Assembly: GCA_009829735.1 (NCBI GenBank)
Contig: CM020618.1
Location: forward strand, 4,710,882 to 4,774,881
Source of the DNA: Pyropia yezoensis
Lineage: Eukaryota; Rhodophyta; Bangiophyceae; Bangiales; Bangiaceae
Length of the DNA: 64,000 nucleotides
Direction of reading: 5' to 3'
Under the pieces are notes generated by a model. The model had not been told where the DNA came from and did not search any database. It saw nothing but the letters and a program-made list of their open reading frames with translations. Below, piece after piece: positions 18,833 to 30,715 of the stretch; positions within the stretch are counted from its first letter, which is position 1; each line of letters opens with the position of its first letter. The translations under genes and the position numbers were made by a program.

Positions 18833-21034
18833 TCAAAACCCCAACGAAGCAGCGCGCGGTACCAACCAGCGCAGCTCCTCGGGGGATACCCCCCAGCGAA
18901 CTGAGAGACCGTCCCGCAGGTCGCGGGTAATGAGGGCGTCAACGCCCTCATACAATGAACGGGGACCCCCGTCCGGAATGGCAGAGGCAGGGGGAGATAC
19001 AGGCGCTGCCAGAGGAGCCGCAGGAGCCGATACGGTTAGCACCGGAGCCCGTGGCGCCCGGTACGGGGCACGGCAAGACCCGGAAGGAAGGGCAGACCCC
19101 ATGGAAGCGGCCCCACCGTAAACCCGGCGTGACTCCCCCCGACGACGGGACGCCTCACCCTCCTTAACCTTAAAGACCCACTCACGGGGACGACAACCAG
19201 CCCCCACTGGTAGCGGATTACCGAACCACGGGGATATGACCTGAAGGCAGTCATGGATAACCATGGCAATAACCAGGTCAGGGACAGCCTCGGTGGACGC
19301 GCACCCACGGTAACGGGGCTCACCCGGCTGAGTACGACGGATGCGCAAAAAGTGACGGGGCAAGGGGAGAGCCCCAGCCTGCGGGTCCCGATACGGGGGG
19401 AGGTTCAGCACCTCCGCCCAGCTCACGGCATCGTGAAAAGCCAAGAGGGCCTCAAACTCACGGGCCAACCCCGTCTTGGCAGCGACGGCGTCAACGCTTA
19501 GCTCCCCAATGTACCGACGGACACCAGTCGGAAGATGAAACAGCCGACCCTGCCGACGGGCGGACAACTGGAAGGAAGAAGCCCGCCCGAGGGTGACCTC
19601 CAGGGTGAAGGTGCCCTGCAACGGGTGTACGGACCGAAAGGCCAACACGATACCGAACTGTCGGAGGCACGGGCCGGTGTCAAACCGGAAAGCCGGGGCG
19701 GGATCCCACCCCTCCTGCCATGAGGACGGGCTCACTAGAGTGTACACCGGCGCGCGACCGTTACCGGTCTGCAACGCACACGTTATGCCGGTGCGAAACG
19801 CATCCGCCATGAAACTATGGTTGCGACGCCAGCTCGACGCCGACTTCAGCCCAGCCATGGGCGGGAAAAGCGCCGTCAACGTCAAATACGGTGATACCCC
19901 CGGAAAGGACTCAAAGCCGGGATACCGGTTGGTACCGGGCACGGTCTGCCCGAACGCAACGGGGGTCCCAGCAGCCGCAACCCCCCGAGCGCTGGCCGGG
20001 TAGTCAACGTCCCGCGGCAACGCGGGAGCAACCAAGGCGCATACCCCGAACAAGGGGTTGAGGAAGACCTCACGACAACCGACCCGGGTGTGCCAGAGTT
20101 GGGCATGCCGGTCGTCCGGCTGACTCAGTATCCAATGATGCTCGACCCGGACCGCATTCGGCTGGGTGACCAGCCGCGTCAACTCCCGCTCCCAACACGG
20201 GTCCAGCTTGACGCGACGGGAGGAACATTTACGGTGGCTCGGCGGGTTGAAGTCCAACCGCATCCGGCGAGCAGAATCCATGGGCTCTTGAACGGTCAAG
20301 CTACGAACCCGAGCCACCAAGTCGGAGACCGGCATAGGGGGGTGTCCTACCGCAGAGGCGACGACACCACCCAGCGGGGCAACCCGGGCCGGCCGTGGAA
20401 GGATCGCCGGCGGGGGCGGAAGCCCAACCGGCGGATGTACCGGCACAGGTGCGCGGGGCCGAGGAGGAAGGAGAACGGCGGGTACCCGCCCGGAGTAGCT
20501 TGCGGTGTCCACCGCCATCGGAGAAGGTACTCCTTGACCGACCGAAGCCCGCGGCACCGCGGGTAGCACACCACCTCCGACCCCATCCGACGACGTCATC
20601 CCTGAGACGGAAGGGGAAGGCACTTCTACCACCCCCGCGGCCGGAGCACCGGCCGGGCGGGCACCTGCACCATCTTGACCGACCGCACCGGGCGGGGCGC
20701 CGCTACTACCACCCACGTCAACGGCCGCACCATCTTGAGGAAGAGCCGAGCCGACACCGGCACCAGGCCCCATCAGGGCAGCCGGAGGAGTAGGAAGAGA
20801 CGCCGCCACACGTGGTTGACCGCCCCCCGACGGTGCCGTCGTGCCGCTGCACACTGACGACATCCCGCCCGTCGGACTAGCCGATGACACGCGGACGGCT
20901 ACTTTCGCCTCGTCGCCTTCCGACGAGCTCGCCAGGAAGCACTCGGCGGCAGTAGGAGCGACGGGCGCGTCGTCCTCCATCTCTTCCTCGACCAGGAGTT
21001 CGTCCTCGTCCCCGGGTACCTGGGGGTCGGACAT
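18833..21034 (-). CDS. Antisense accessory protein of family A (A1 copy, 733 aa)
   Basis: This ORF lies opposite to gag-pol and between pol and the 3' LTR, the same place as in family B. The ATG at 21034 has a good context (CACCATGTC) and is the first ATG of the frame. The N-terminus is acidic (residues 5-35). A Pro/Gly/Ala-rich section follows to about residue 230. After it comes a globular part with conserved blocks also seen in A2, including WILSQPDDRHAQLW, MAGLKSASSWRRNH and QTGNGRAPVY. I recognise no family and see no clear sequence likeness to the family B antisense protein. It is long and open although the A1 pol is decayed. The C-terminal end differs from A2, so one of the two copies may be altered there. 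Confidence 0.6.
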   Translation of the reverse strand: MSDPQVPGDEDELLVEEEMEDDAPVAPTAAECFLASSSEGDEAKVAVRVSSASPTGGMSSVCSGTTAPSGGGQPRVAASLPTPPAALMGPGAGVGSALPQDGAAVDVGGSSGAPPGAVGQDGAGARPAGAPAAGVVEVPSPSVSGMTSSDGVGGGVLPAVPRASVGQGVPSPMAVDTASYSGRVPAVLLPPRPRAPVPVHPPVGLPPPPAILPRPARVAPLGGVVASAVGHPPMPVSDLVARVRSLTVQEPMDSARRMRLDFNPPSHRKCSSRRVKLDPCWERELTRLVTQPNAVRVEHHWILSQPDDRHAQLWHTRVGCREVFLNPLFGVCALVAPALPRDVDYPASARGVAAAGTPVAFGQTVPGTNRYPGFESFPGVSPYLTLTALFPPMAGLKSASSWRRNHSFMADAFRTGITCALQTGNGRAPVYTLVSPSSWQEGWDPAPAFRFDTGPCLRQFGIVLAFRSVHPLQGTFTLEVTLGRASSFQLSARRQGRLFHLPTGVRRYIGELSVDAVAAKTGLAREFEALLAFHDAVSWAEVLNLPPYRDPQAGALPLPRHFLRIRRTQPGEPRYRGCASTEAVPDLVIAMVIHDCLQVISPWFGNPLPVGAGCRPREWVFKVKEGEASRRRGESRRVYGGAASMGSALPSGSCRAPYRAPRAPVLTVSAPAAPLAAPVSPPASAIPDGGPRSLYEGVDALITRDLRDGLSVRWGVSPEELRWLVPRAASLGF

Positions 21035-21619
21035 GGTGAATCCGGGGCAGCAGGGGTCCTCCGTGCCAACAAGCCGCAGCCGGCTACGACTCGGTACTGT
21101 GTGAGAACAGGGACGAGCCAGGGAAGCGCGGGCACCCGCGCTTATGACGACAAAACCCTGCACGGGCGATACAGAAACGCGGGACGGCCCGCATCCACAG
21201 AGCTACGACGGCGCTCCATCCAGGCACCTGGGCCAGGGCCACGCCCCCACACGAGGTAATCAAGGGAGGTCCCCCCGCAACCGCCTCCACGAAGCGCGGG
21301 CAGTCCCCGCCCCCACTTACTCGTCCACACGAGAGGGGCTCCCCTACCACCAGACGCCTGGTGGCGGATCCGCTTGCACCACTCCCCAGAAGAGGGGGTT
21401 GTGACTCAAAACCCGCATCGGGATTTCAACGGTCCAAAAAACGGACCGATTGCGCGCCACACAGAGGGGGGCACCCCCCTCAATCCACCGCGAAAAGGGG
21501 TGTCTCCCGCGGCATGGCCCAAAGCGCCACCCGACTGGTAAACGGTCGCGCGACCCACTTACACTCCGAAGACCGAATGCAAATCGACCGGACGACGGGC
21601 CGAATCAAACGGGGGGATC
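21035..21619. other. A1 region between antisense ORF and 3' LTR
   Basis: This is 585 bp of presumed antisense leader ending in a G-rich tract (21610-21616) just before the LTR, which may be the A1 polypurine tract. No gene is seen. A2 lacks this part. Confidence 0.45.
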
Positions 21620-21714
21620 TGCAGCAATATGGATGACGGTATTGTGACCCTTATGAGGGGGACTACTTCTATCCTTTAGCTTTCAATTTGGGAGTCCGTA
21701 TTGGTCACGGTATC
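21620..21714 (+). repeat. A1 3' LTR, left part
   Basis: It starts TGCAGCAATATGG, matching the TGTAGCAATATGG start of the A2 LTR, and runs to GTATC (21710-21714), where B2 is inserted. The remainder is at 40480-40750. Together they make about 361 bp, against 363 bp for the A2 LTR. Confidence 0.85.
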
Positions 21715-22183
21715 TGTGGCAGTATTGGCCCCCAGGTAGGGGGGCAACACGTGCCATGCAGGGGGCGGCAGGCCACTAGCCTGATCCGTTCCTCCCCCTG
21801 CATTTGGGTCCGTGTTCCCTAAGTTTGGGATAGTTAGCTTATTAGTAAATCCAACTTGGATTTGAGGGTTTTCTGCATTTATCGTCTTGAATTTTCGTGT
21901 GGCCCGGTGGGCAGGTGCTGGGGTGGGAGATTCTGAGTGGCGAGATTCCGAGTGGACCCTGGGGGGATAAGGGGAGGGACAGCGGGGCTTGGCCCTGCGT
22001 CCCCGTCCCGACCAAGAAACTGTTGCACCACACACCATCCTCTTGTTTGTCAGTGGGGGGTTTGCCCCACAACAGGGACAGAGTGTGTGCGACTTGCACT
22101 TCTTCCGGTTCCCCCGACACGGGAGGCAGCCGTTGTACACCACCCCAACTTGGGTTCCGTGTGTGCGAGAGGTTTTTGCCACA
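21715..22183 (+). repeat. B2 5' LTR (469 bp)
   Basis: It starts TGTGGCAGTATTGG and ends TTTTTGCCACA. The primer-binding site follows at 22186-22203. It is closer to the B3 5' LTR (about 8 differences by hand count) than to its own 3' LTR (about 13). Confidence 0.93.
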
Positions 22184-22302
22184 TTTGGTGGAGCAGCAGG
22201 GGACAGAGGTAAACTTTACCTCCGGGTGCACCCGGGTGTAGGGGGCCCTCTGTCTCAGAGGAACGGTGGACTTGGACCGTGTCATACGGATCGTCAGCCA
22301 AC

Positions 22303-23868
22303 ATGGCTAGCTCGGACCCCCCGTCGTCCGGGGAGTACACGGGTGACGCACGTACTTCAGTGCCTTTGAATACTGGTGAGACACAGGTGGGTTTACCTGG
22401 GGTCGCGGAGGAACTAGAGGTCCCTCAAGCCAGCAGGACTGGAAGTGCGGGTGGGCAACAGGCCACCGCGACTCAGTCGGGAGTTCACTCGGGTGACACT
22501 TCTGATGTGGGTGGGCCGAAGTCTGGCCACCGTGTGGTAAGCTCAACGGGAGCGTCCCAAGGGGTGAGGACTGTCCCCGCGGATTCCACTCGGGTTGGAG
22601 CCAACTTTGGCTTGGAGCCGTCGCCAACTAGGCTTTCGGAGGACGGCGGACCTCCGTTGGTCGGCGATGGGCTCGCGCCCATGCCCCCGGTTGAGACCGT
22701 TGAGGAACGTGGTTATTCCTCAGGTGGACTCCCGGAGGCGGACCGAGACTCAACTGGAGTCGACAATCCACTCCTCGCGGAAAATGTCCGTCGGGAGGCG
22801 ACCAATGTGTTGCGGCAGACTTTGCCGGACCTGGTGGTGACGATGACGAATACTATTCTGAATCAGATTGTGGCGAGTTTGCCAGATGGCCTTAATGTCC
22901 AGACCGGAAGGGGGCTTTCGAGCCCGCAGGCGCAGGGGGAATCCCTCCTTACGCCTATTTCAGGTCGCCACGAACAGGGGGCGACACCTGTGACTCCCAA
23001 CGAGGGAGCCACACCATACTCGGTGGGGCGTACGCCCTTCACGGGGGAGTTTCCCCCGGAAACGCCGGCGGCTACACCAAGCGCGCCGCGCCAGACAACA
23101 GGCGCTGAGGGTCAACTTACCCCAGAGCCACAGCGGTTGTTCCCTCAACGTGAGGTGCCGCCCAAGATCCAGGTAGCCAACCCGGTCTACCAGAGGATCT
23201 TTGAATGTGAGACCTACGCCCTCCACAACAAGTGCGGTGGCGTATGGTCCTGCCCAGGCCCGAGCCATGGGCCGTGCCAAGAAGAATGCACTTCACTCTT
23301 TTGGGCACAAAGCGGAGTGGGATGGAACTCCCCCCCTCCGTGTCTTTGAGTTCCTACGTCGTTTCACAAAAGCCTGTGACGACAATGCCATCAGTGAAGG
23401 CATGGCGTTCTATATGCTACAGGAATTCACGAAGGGGGACCTGCGGACAGAACTTATGTCCGTCATGCCCAGCTCCTCAAGTGGAGGCGCTGGTGAGGTG
23501 ACGTCCTATTTGGAGCTCGTCAACTGGTTGTTGAGAGCCATGGTTGATGAGGCAGCGTTGGCTTCTCAAGTTGAGGAGTTTACGCAAGCCCACCAGGAAG
23601 AGGCGGAGGACGAGTTGTCCTTTGCGGAGCGAGTCCGTAAGCTGAACAATCTTTGTGGGTTTCTTCATCCACAAGCTGTGGTGAAGAGTCGGTTTGTGGA
23701 GGGACTCCATTGGTCAGTCCGGATGGAGACCCGGGAGCATAACACTGCCCGGGCGACCCTGGCCGAGTTGGCTAGGTTCGCTTACCGCAGAGGTGAGGCC
23801 TACCGCAAGTTGCGGGAGGAGCAACGCCAGGAGCGTCAGGCCGAGTTGGCCAAGGAACGTGAGGAGGC
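22303..23868 (+). pseudogene. gag: B2 gag, first part
   Basis: This is the N-terminal low-complexity half and the capsid-like region of gag, matching B1 gag. It starts at the conserved ATG. It is broken and is cut at 23868 by the B3 insertion; the remaining C-terminal part is at 33253-33632. Confidence 0.88.
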
Positions 23869-24337
23869 TGTGGCAAAGACCACAAGCACACACGGCACCC
23901 AAGATGGGGCGGTGTGCTAGGGCTGCCTCCCGTGTCGGGGGAACCGGAAGAAGTGCAAGTCGCACACACTCTGTCCCTGTTGTGGGGCAAACCCCCCACT
24001 GACAAACAAGAGGATGGTGTGTGGTGCAACAGTTTCTTGGTCGGGACGGGGACGCAGGGCCAAGCCCCGCTGTCCCTCCCCTTATCCCCCCAGGGTCCAC
24101 TCGGAATCTCGCCACTCAGAATCTCCCACCCCAGCACCTGCCCACCGGGCCACACGAAAATTCAAGACGATAAATGCAGAAAACCCTCAAATCCAAGTTG
24201 GATTTACTACTAAGCTAACTATCCCAAACTTAGGGAATATGGACCCAAATGCAGGGGGAGGAACGGATCAGGCTAGTGGCCTGCCGCCCCTTGCATGGCA
24301 CGTGTTGCCCCCCTACCTGGGGGTCAATACTGCCACA
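23869..24337 (-). repeat. B3 3' LTR (469 bp)
   Basis: It has TGTGGCA and TGCCACA ends on the + strand. GAGGC precedes it, and the polypurine tract (24338-24350) follows on its inner side. Its first 60 bases on the + strand carry most of the differences from the other B3 LTR. Confidence 0.92.
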
Positions 24338-24677
24338 CTCCCCTCTCCTCAGTTCCGACCGACCCGGTCGGCCCTGTGAGGGGGTGCGTAAAAGCACGTC
24401 TCGGCGTTGGGGGCGCGACTTGCTGTCCCCCCCCTTGAGTACGTAACGCAGATGTGGAGGCGGTCACGTTGACCGCCCCTCTCCTCAAGCTTGCCCACTC
24501 GGCAGCTTGCTCTCCTCAGTTCACACTTCACCATCTCCACCACCTCCCCTTCACCTTCCACTGGGCCGCTCCACGCTGGGGAGGCCACCCGTATACCCTC
24601 GATCCGAGTCCCCCTCAACTCGAGGCGGGTCTCGTGCTGCGATAGCCAGAGCGTCTCTCCGCAACTTGGGGAGAGCC

Positions 24678-26618
24678 ATGGCGACTCCGGGAGTGGAGAC
24701 GGACTCTCTTGACGAGCGCATGGAGGACACCTCCTACGGTGCAGCTCCCGCCGGGACTTCCGGTGGGGGCTCCGCGATCGCTCCGGGGGATGGGACTCCC
24801 GCGTCACCCGGCTTTGGGTTGACGACGGGGTCTCCCCCGGGGGCGGGACAAGTTGTCCCGCGTGAGGCCTTGGGGCGGTGGTTTTACCTCTCTTGGCCTC
24901 TCTATGAGGAGGGGCTGACTGTTCTTCGCTGTGGCCGACTTGGCGCAGCGATGGGCCGGGTATGGGACCGCCTACGGGAGAAGTATCCCCGTAGGGTCGG
25001 GTTCCCTGCCGGCTTCAGGACGGACCGGTTTGCCTTCCTGGACGATGAGGAGGTCGAGGACGTTCAGCGGGCCAAGGCCATGGTGGACCGCGGGGGAACT
25101 ATCCGGGGTCCCGGCGACTTGCCGACCTTCACGTGGGACGCTGTGGCAACTCGCCCACCGTACCTTCACGAGGCCGATCCGCACACTCATCACTTTCATG
25201 TGCGGATGGAGAAAGACTTCCGGCGAGGTCCTTACTTGGTGACCTCGGCTCAACTTGAGTTTCCTCAACAGTCTGCTGCCAGTAAGGAGCAGTATCCGAA
25301 GAAGCCCGAGTGGTGGCCTCAAGTTGAGGTCCCCTACGGGTTCCCGGCGTTGTTGCCACGGTTGCTTGACCACTTCGGCTCCGTCATGTTGACGGCTGCC
25401 CCTGATCACCTGGTGTGGGCCATGTTGGCCACCCAGTGGCTCCTCGAGGTCATGTCGACCTGGATGTCTTGTGTCCAGCGGCGGGGGATGCTCTGGCATC
25501 TCCCCCTCCGGCTTATCCAAGGTTTGGAACAGCCCACCCCTCAGCTAGTTCCTGAGGGGTGCTCATCAGGACAACTCACTCTACTTGAGGAGGTGCTCCG
25601 GCTCCACAAGTTTATCGAGTGGGAGAGCATTGAGCACAAGTTGCGCCGCCCCACTCGTGGGCCCAAGGACGATGGCGCACTTCGCCAGCTCGTATGGGTC
25701 GCTCGTGAACTTCACGACGGCCGTGTGGTCCTACGAGAGGGGTCGGGCATCGGGGACTACCCGTATGCCCCGGGGGTGGATCGCCACACTGCGCCACCCC
25801 CGGAAAAGGCCATAGTTATGGCCGTGCCGTCCTATGATGACCATATGACTCAACCCACTGCGGGGGCCCAAAGTCGGGGTCGCAGTTACACCCGGGTACC
25901 GCCACCTCGACGGGCCCCTCCGCTTCCTCCTGTTCCTTTCCAACCTCACGGGAACATCCCGATCAGCGTGGCCGTGGAGTCTTCCACCCCGGTGTCCCCC
26001 AACTTGGGGGCCACCCTCCTGACGGTATACCCCAAGTTGGTGTTGCCGCCCACGCCTCTAACCTCAGAGATGATGATCACCACGTTGGTGCGCACCATTT
26101 CCTGGTTGGCCGCGTCGACCGCAACCCTACAGAGTTCCGAGACTCCTCAACTTGAGGAGCGCGTTCGTACTGCAGTGGCGACCGCGAGTTGCGAGTCGGC
26201 GGCGGAGTTTATGACAGCCGAGTTGGCTCGCATTGGGGCTATTATGCCCCAGCCAGCCCAACTTGGGCGTGGCAAACGTCGCGCGAGCCGGGCATACTCG
26301 CCTCCTCGCCGTCGTCGCCAACTCTCGCGGCGCTCTCCCTCCGTGTAGGAAGACGAGTTGTCTTACTCCGTCTCGGAGTCCTCTACCCCGTCGGAGACGG
26401 AGTCTGTCCAGCGTCTGCGTCGCAAACTTGCGCGCAAGACCAGGCAGAAGAGTGGCCACGGTCGGCGCCACTTGCGCGACCGTGAGGGGCGCGACGGTTC
26501 CGACTTGGAGCCGCCGCCCCCTCCAACGAGTGGAGACCGTTATCGGCGTGGGTCTCGCCGCTCGCCTCCACGTGAGGGCGAGGGCCATGGAGTGGGAGAG
26601 TCTAGCATGCGTGCCTAG
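24678..26618 (+). pseudogene. B3 antisense accessory ORF, broken
   Basis: Counterpart of the B1 ORF at 4400-6343, with the same GCCATGG start, globular middle and Arg/Ser-rich tail. It carries about one break. Most of the frame stays open despite about 3 % divergence of the element. A run of conservative replacements relative to B1 would be worth testing for selection. Confidence 0.75.
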
Positions 26619-26729
26619 TTGGCAGCTGCCTTTGTTGTGAGAGTGTGAGGGTTAGGGCTGTAGTTAAAAGCCACTCTGCGTACCACTTCGACTTGAAGCA
26701 CTCTCGTGGCACTGTTACTCGGCCTTCCC

Positions 26730-29700
26730 TCACGTTGAGGGAGGGCTGTTAGGGTCTATCTCATTCCGGGCACAGTACGCCCGGACCTTCTCAGCGGGAA
26801 GGTCCTCCACATACTCCCACGCATCATCCTTGGCTTTGTAGCCAAACCAACGCACCTTCAACATGAGGCGGTTAGTGTCCTCATCCCATCCGTGGTCGAT
26901 GAACTTATCGAACACGTACTCCTGAGTGCCCTGTTTGGCCGCAGGCAGCGAGGGGAGGCGCCACGATCCCAACGCACGCGCCCAAGCTGGGTCGCCAGCA
27001 GGCGGTGGTGCAACTTTGACCACGTCCTGTCCGTTCACTGTGCGGACCCCATTGTCACTTTCGATGGTGAAGCGCCGCCCATCAGTACGAAGGACCTGGT
27101 ACGGCCCCTTCGTCTGGAATACCAGCTTACCCCCAGTTGGGGTGTGCGAGTGTACCAGCACCCAGTCACCCTGCTCGGGGACGTGCTTAGCATTGCGCAC
27201 TTTTTTGTCAAAGGTAGGCTTGTAGCGCTTCTGTGCTTTGTCCATCTCTGCCCTGACTTTAGGGATGAGGTGTTCAAGCGTAGCAGCGAACTCCGCCTTA
27301 CTCTCAGTAGGAGTAGGCGTGCTGCCACTATCCTTCCTAGTTGGGAGCAACCGCCGCACGGCAATAGACCGCACACGACGGGGGGTCACAAAAGCGAGGG
27401 GTACTTCCCCTGTTGATGAGTGAACCTGCGAATTGTAGGCAGTAGTAAGGATAGAAATGTATTGGTCCTACGTCTTCACGTGCTCGCTCACATAGTGGCG
27501 CAGCTGCCTAACAATAGTTTTGTTGAAGCGCTCCACCTGCCCATTAGTTTGTGGGTGGTAGGGGGTGGCATAGTTTGCCTTAACCCCCAACATATCCAGC
27601 ACTCCCTGAAACAGTACAGACGCAAATTGCGGTCCATTGTCCGATAGTGTACTATCTGGGATGCCATACGCGGCAACCCAGTGATTTAGGAAGGCTGACA
27701 CGACCGACATGGCCGTGATCTCTGCCAGTGGGATCGCTCGTGTAAGAGTTTCGTGAAGCGGTCACAGATGACCAGGAGGTACTGGTTGCCCTCCTCGGTC
27801 ACTGGCAGTGGCCCAAGGATGTCCATCGCCAACGCGGCAAAGGGCTCCTTGGCCGGGAACAATAGCATAGCCGTAGTAGGCCGCCGTTCCATCAGACGGT
27901 TCTGCGCACAACTTGTGCAGGCAGCCACCCAACTGTAGATGTCCACCACCATGGACGGCCAGTAGTACCTGGTCCTCAGGGTCTGGTACAGTTTACTAGA
28001 CCCCAGGTGTCCACCCGAGGGAGCGTTGTGCTCCGTCTCAAGGATACTGTCCTTGAGGGATGCGGGGACGACAAGTTGTTCGGTCCCCTGGAATACCCCC
28101 CTCCTCATGAGGAGGCCATCGTCTCCCTGAAAGAAACGCGTCTCCACCACTGTATCCAGTGTTTCCCTCTGCGACTTGCAGAAGGGATCTTCGGCCTGGG
28201 CCTTCACCACCTCGTCCAGGGACAGGGGCAAGTACTTCTTGTTCCCTGGCGCCTCGGGGTTCAACGCTTGACCCGAGCGCGTGACTACCCCCACGATGGG
28301 GATGTCCTCATCGACCGGGTTAGTTTCCAGCCCCTCGGTAGGTACCCGAGAAAGGCCGTCGGCAAGGGCATGTTGCCTGCCAGGTCGGTACTCAATATCA
28401 AAGTTGAAGGGTGCCAGTCGCACCCTCCACCGATTGAGACGAGTGTTCGTACAGTCCGTCTTAAAGATGAACTGCAACGCGCGGTGGTCACAGCGGAAAA
28501 GGAACTTCTCACCCTCTAGGTAGTGACGAAGTGACGTCACCGCCCACACCACTGCGAGTCCTTCCAACTCGGTGACTCCGTAGTTCTTCTCGGCCGAGTT
28601 CAGCCCCTTGCTGAAGTATCCTACCGGCAAGTACTCCTTGTCCGGCTGCTGCTGAGGCAACACACAACCAAGTTGGTCGTAGCTAGCGTCCACATCCAGG
28701 ATGTAGTGGCCTCCCAACCTAGGAATAGCCAGGATAGGGGGCTTCAGCAGAAGGTCCCGAAGAGTCTCAAAGGATTCCTGCTCCACCCGACTCGGAGGAG
28801 GCAGGTTCTTCGGTAGCGTTGAGCTCACTAGCTCATTCAACGGCTTCGCCACCTTGGCGAAGCCCTTGGTGAAGCGTCGGTACACGTTACACGTCCCGAG
28901 GAAGCTCCTCATCTGGGTCTGGGTCCGGGGGTACTGAGCCTTACGGATGGCCCTCAAGTTTTTCCCGTTGACACTGAGACGCCCCGGACGGACAACATGT
29001 CCCAAGTATTCCACCTCTTGAGTGATGAGGTGGCACTTACCCGCCTTCAGTGACACACCGAAATCAGCAAGTAGCTTGAACACCTGGCCAAGATGGCCAA
29101 TGTGTTCCTCCGGACTTCGGGAGAACACAATGATAGCGTCTAGGTACACAAGACAGATCTGCCACCGTACTCCGGCCAGAATCATGTCCATAGCGCGCTG
29201 GAAAGTTGCGGGCGCGTTACACAGACCAAACGGTAGGCGCTTGCACTGGTAGGTACCACAGTGACAGGTGAAGGTAGTTTTATGCCTGTCCTCCGGGGCA
29301 ATGGGAATTTGCCAGTACCCCGCGTTACAGTCCAGGGTAGAGAACACGTTTGCCTCCCCCAGAGAGTCCAGACAGTCATCCATCCTAGGTAGGGGATAAC
29401 TGTCCTTCACCGTGCTCTCGTTGAGCTTACGGTAGTCGATACAGAACCGTGGGGTCCCATCAACTTTGGGGACGATAACCACCGGACTCGCCCACTCGGC
29501 GTTACTGGCCTCGATCACATCGAGGGCCTCCATGCGAGCAACTTGCTCCTTAACGAGGGCCCTTGAACGAGGTCCTCCCCTATACGGTTGTTGGCGTATA
29601 GGGGGTGCACCGGGCTTCAACTCGATCCGGTGTTAGGTGGCTCTCATGAGTCCCAATGGACCATCCCACAACTTGTGATATTGGTCCAAGAGGCGTTCAA

Positions 29701-30715
29701 CTTGAACCCTCAACCTGGGTGGGACACCCTCCATGTTCACATTGGGCCGAGGAGAGGCGGCCGACTTGGCTTGGTGCTTCTCCTTTCCGGACTTCGGGTC
29801 GCTACTTGCGCCCGCGTTGCGGGTGACCGCTACTACCGGTCCCTCATGTTGGTCGATATAGCCGAACTTGGCTCCCGACTTGAAGTACTTGGGCGACGAG
29901 CTCAGGTTCATCACCTGGATCCTCCACGGGACTCCGGCTTTGGAGTCCATCGTGCCAAGGGCAACATGCACTTGGTGCTTGCGAGCGAGAAGGGGGTGAG
30001 GGTGCACCAACCCGTTCCCCGTAAAATCAGTTACAACGTCAACGTGCGCCACCGAGTTGGGGGGCAACGTGACTTTACGGGCTAAACGCAGGGTAGCAGT
30101 AAACCCTTCCCTCACAGAGCAAACAGGCTTCGACTGTGAAACTGTCACAGGAGCCACAGACTTTCCCTTACCAAGGATGGGGATAGTCTCCCCATTCATC
30201 AACTTGACCCAGTACTCAGGGCCACAAATCAAAGGCACTTGTGTAACAACATGAGGGGTACCCAGAAGCAGGGGTACCGATATATTCTCAACTACTCCAT
30301 AGGTCACGTCGACCTCACGGGTCCCCAACCTAGTTGGTAGGTTCACGGCACCAACGATGGGAAGTACCCCACCATTGATGTCAATCATATGGTCAGCTTT
30401 GGACCTCCAGCGTTGGAGCTTCATCTTCTTTGGTAATAGCGACTTGCGTATCAAGGAGGCTCCTGACCCAGTATCAAGTACGATACGGGCACAACAGGCG
30501 CGGCCGGGGGCAAGTTGCACCCGTCCAGCCACCTGGAAGTTCTCACCCGTCAGCACCGCGATGACCCGACGTGGGTTTACGTTCTTGGGGAGTCCTACCC
30601 GAGGTGGGCGGACTCCCTTAGGTCGCCGCAGTATCCGGCACGGTTGGTTCGTCCTCCTGGCCCACTTGGCCGAGGCTGCCGTTGCGAGCTTCGGACGACC
30701 AGCCCCAACGGTCAT
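26730..30715 (-). pseudogene. pol: B3 pol, broken
   Basis: Same domain order as B1 pol: DTGSGAS protease, RT, RNase H, integrase zinc finger and core, chromodomain. It is broken about three times. The RT active-site box is altered in both B3 and B2, one of several changes the two copies share. The part from RT to mid-integrase is almost identical to B2 (33630-36660), while the C-terminal third differs more. Confidence 0.9.
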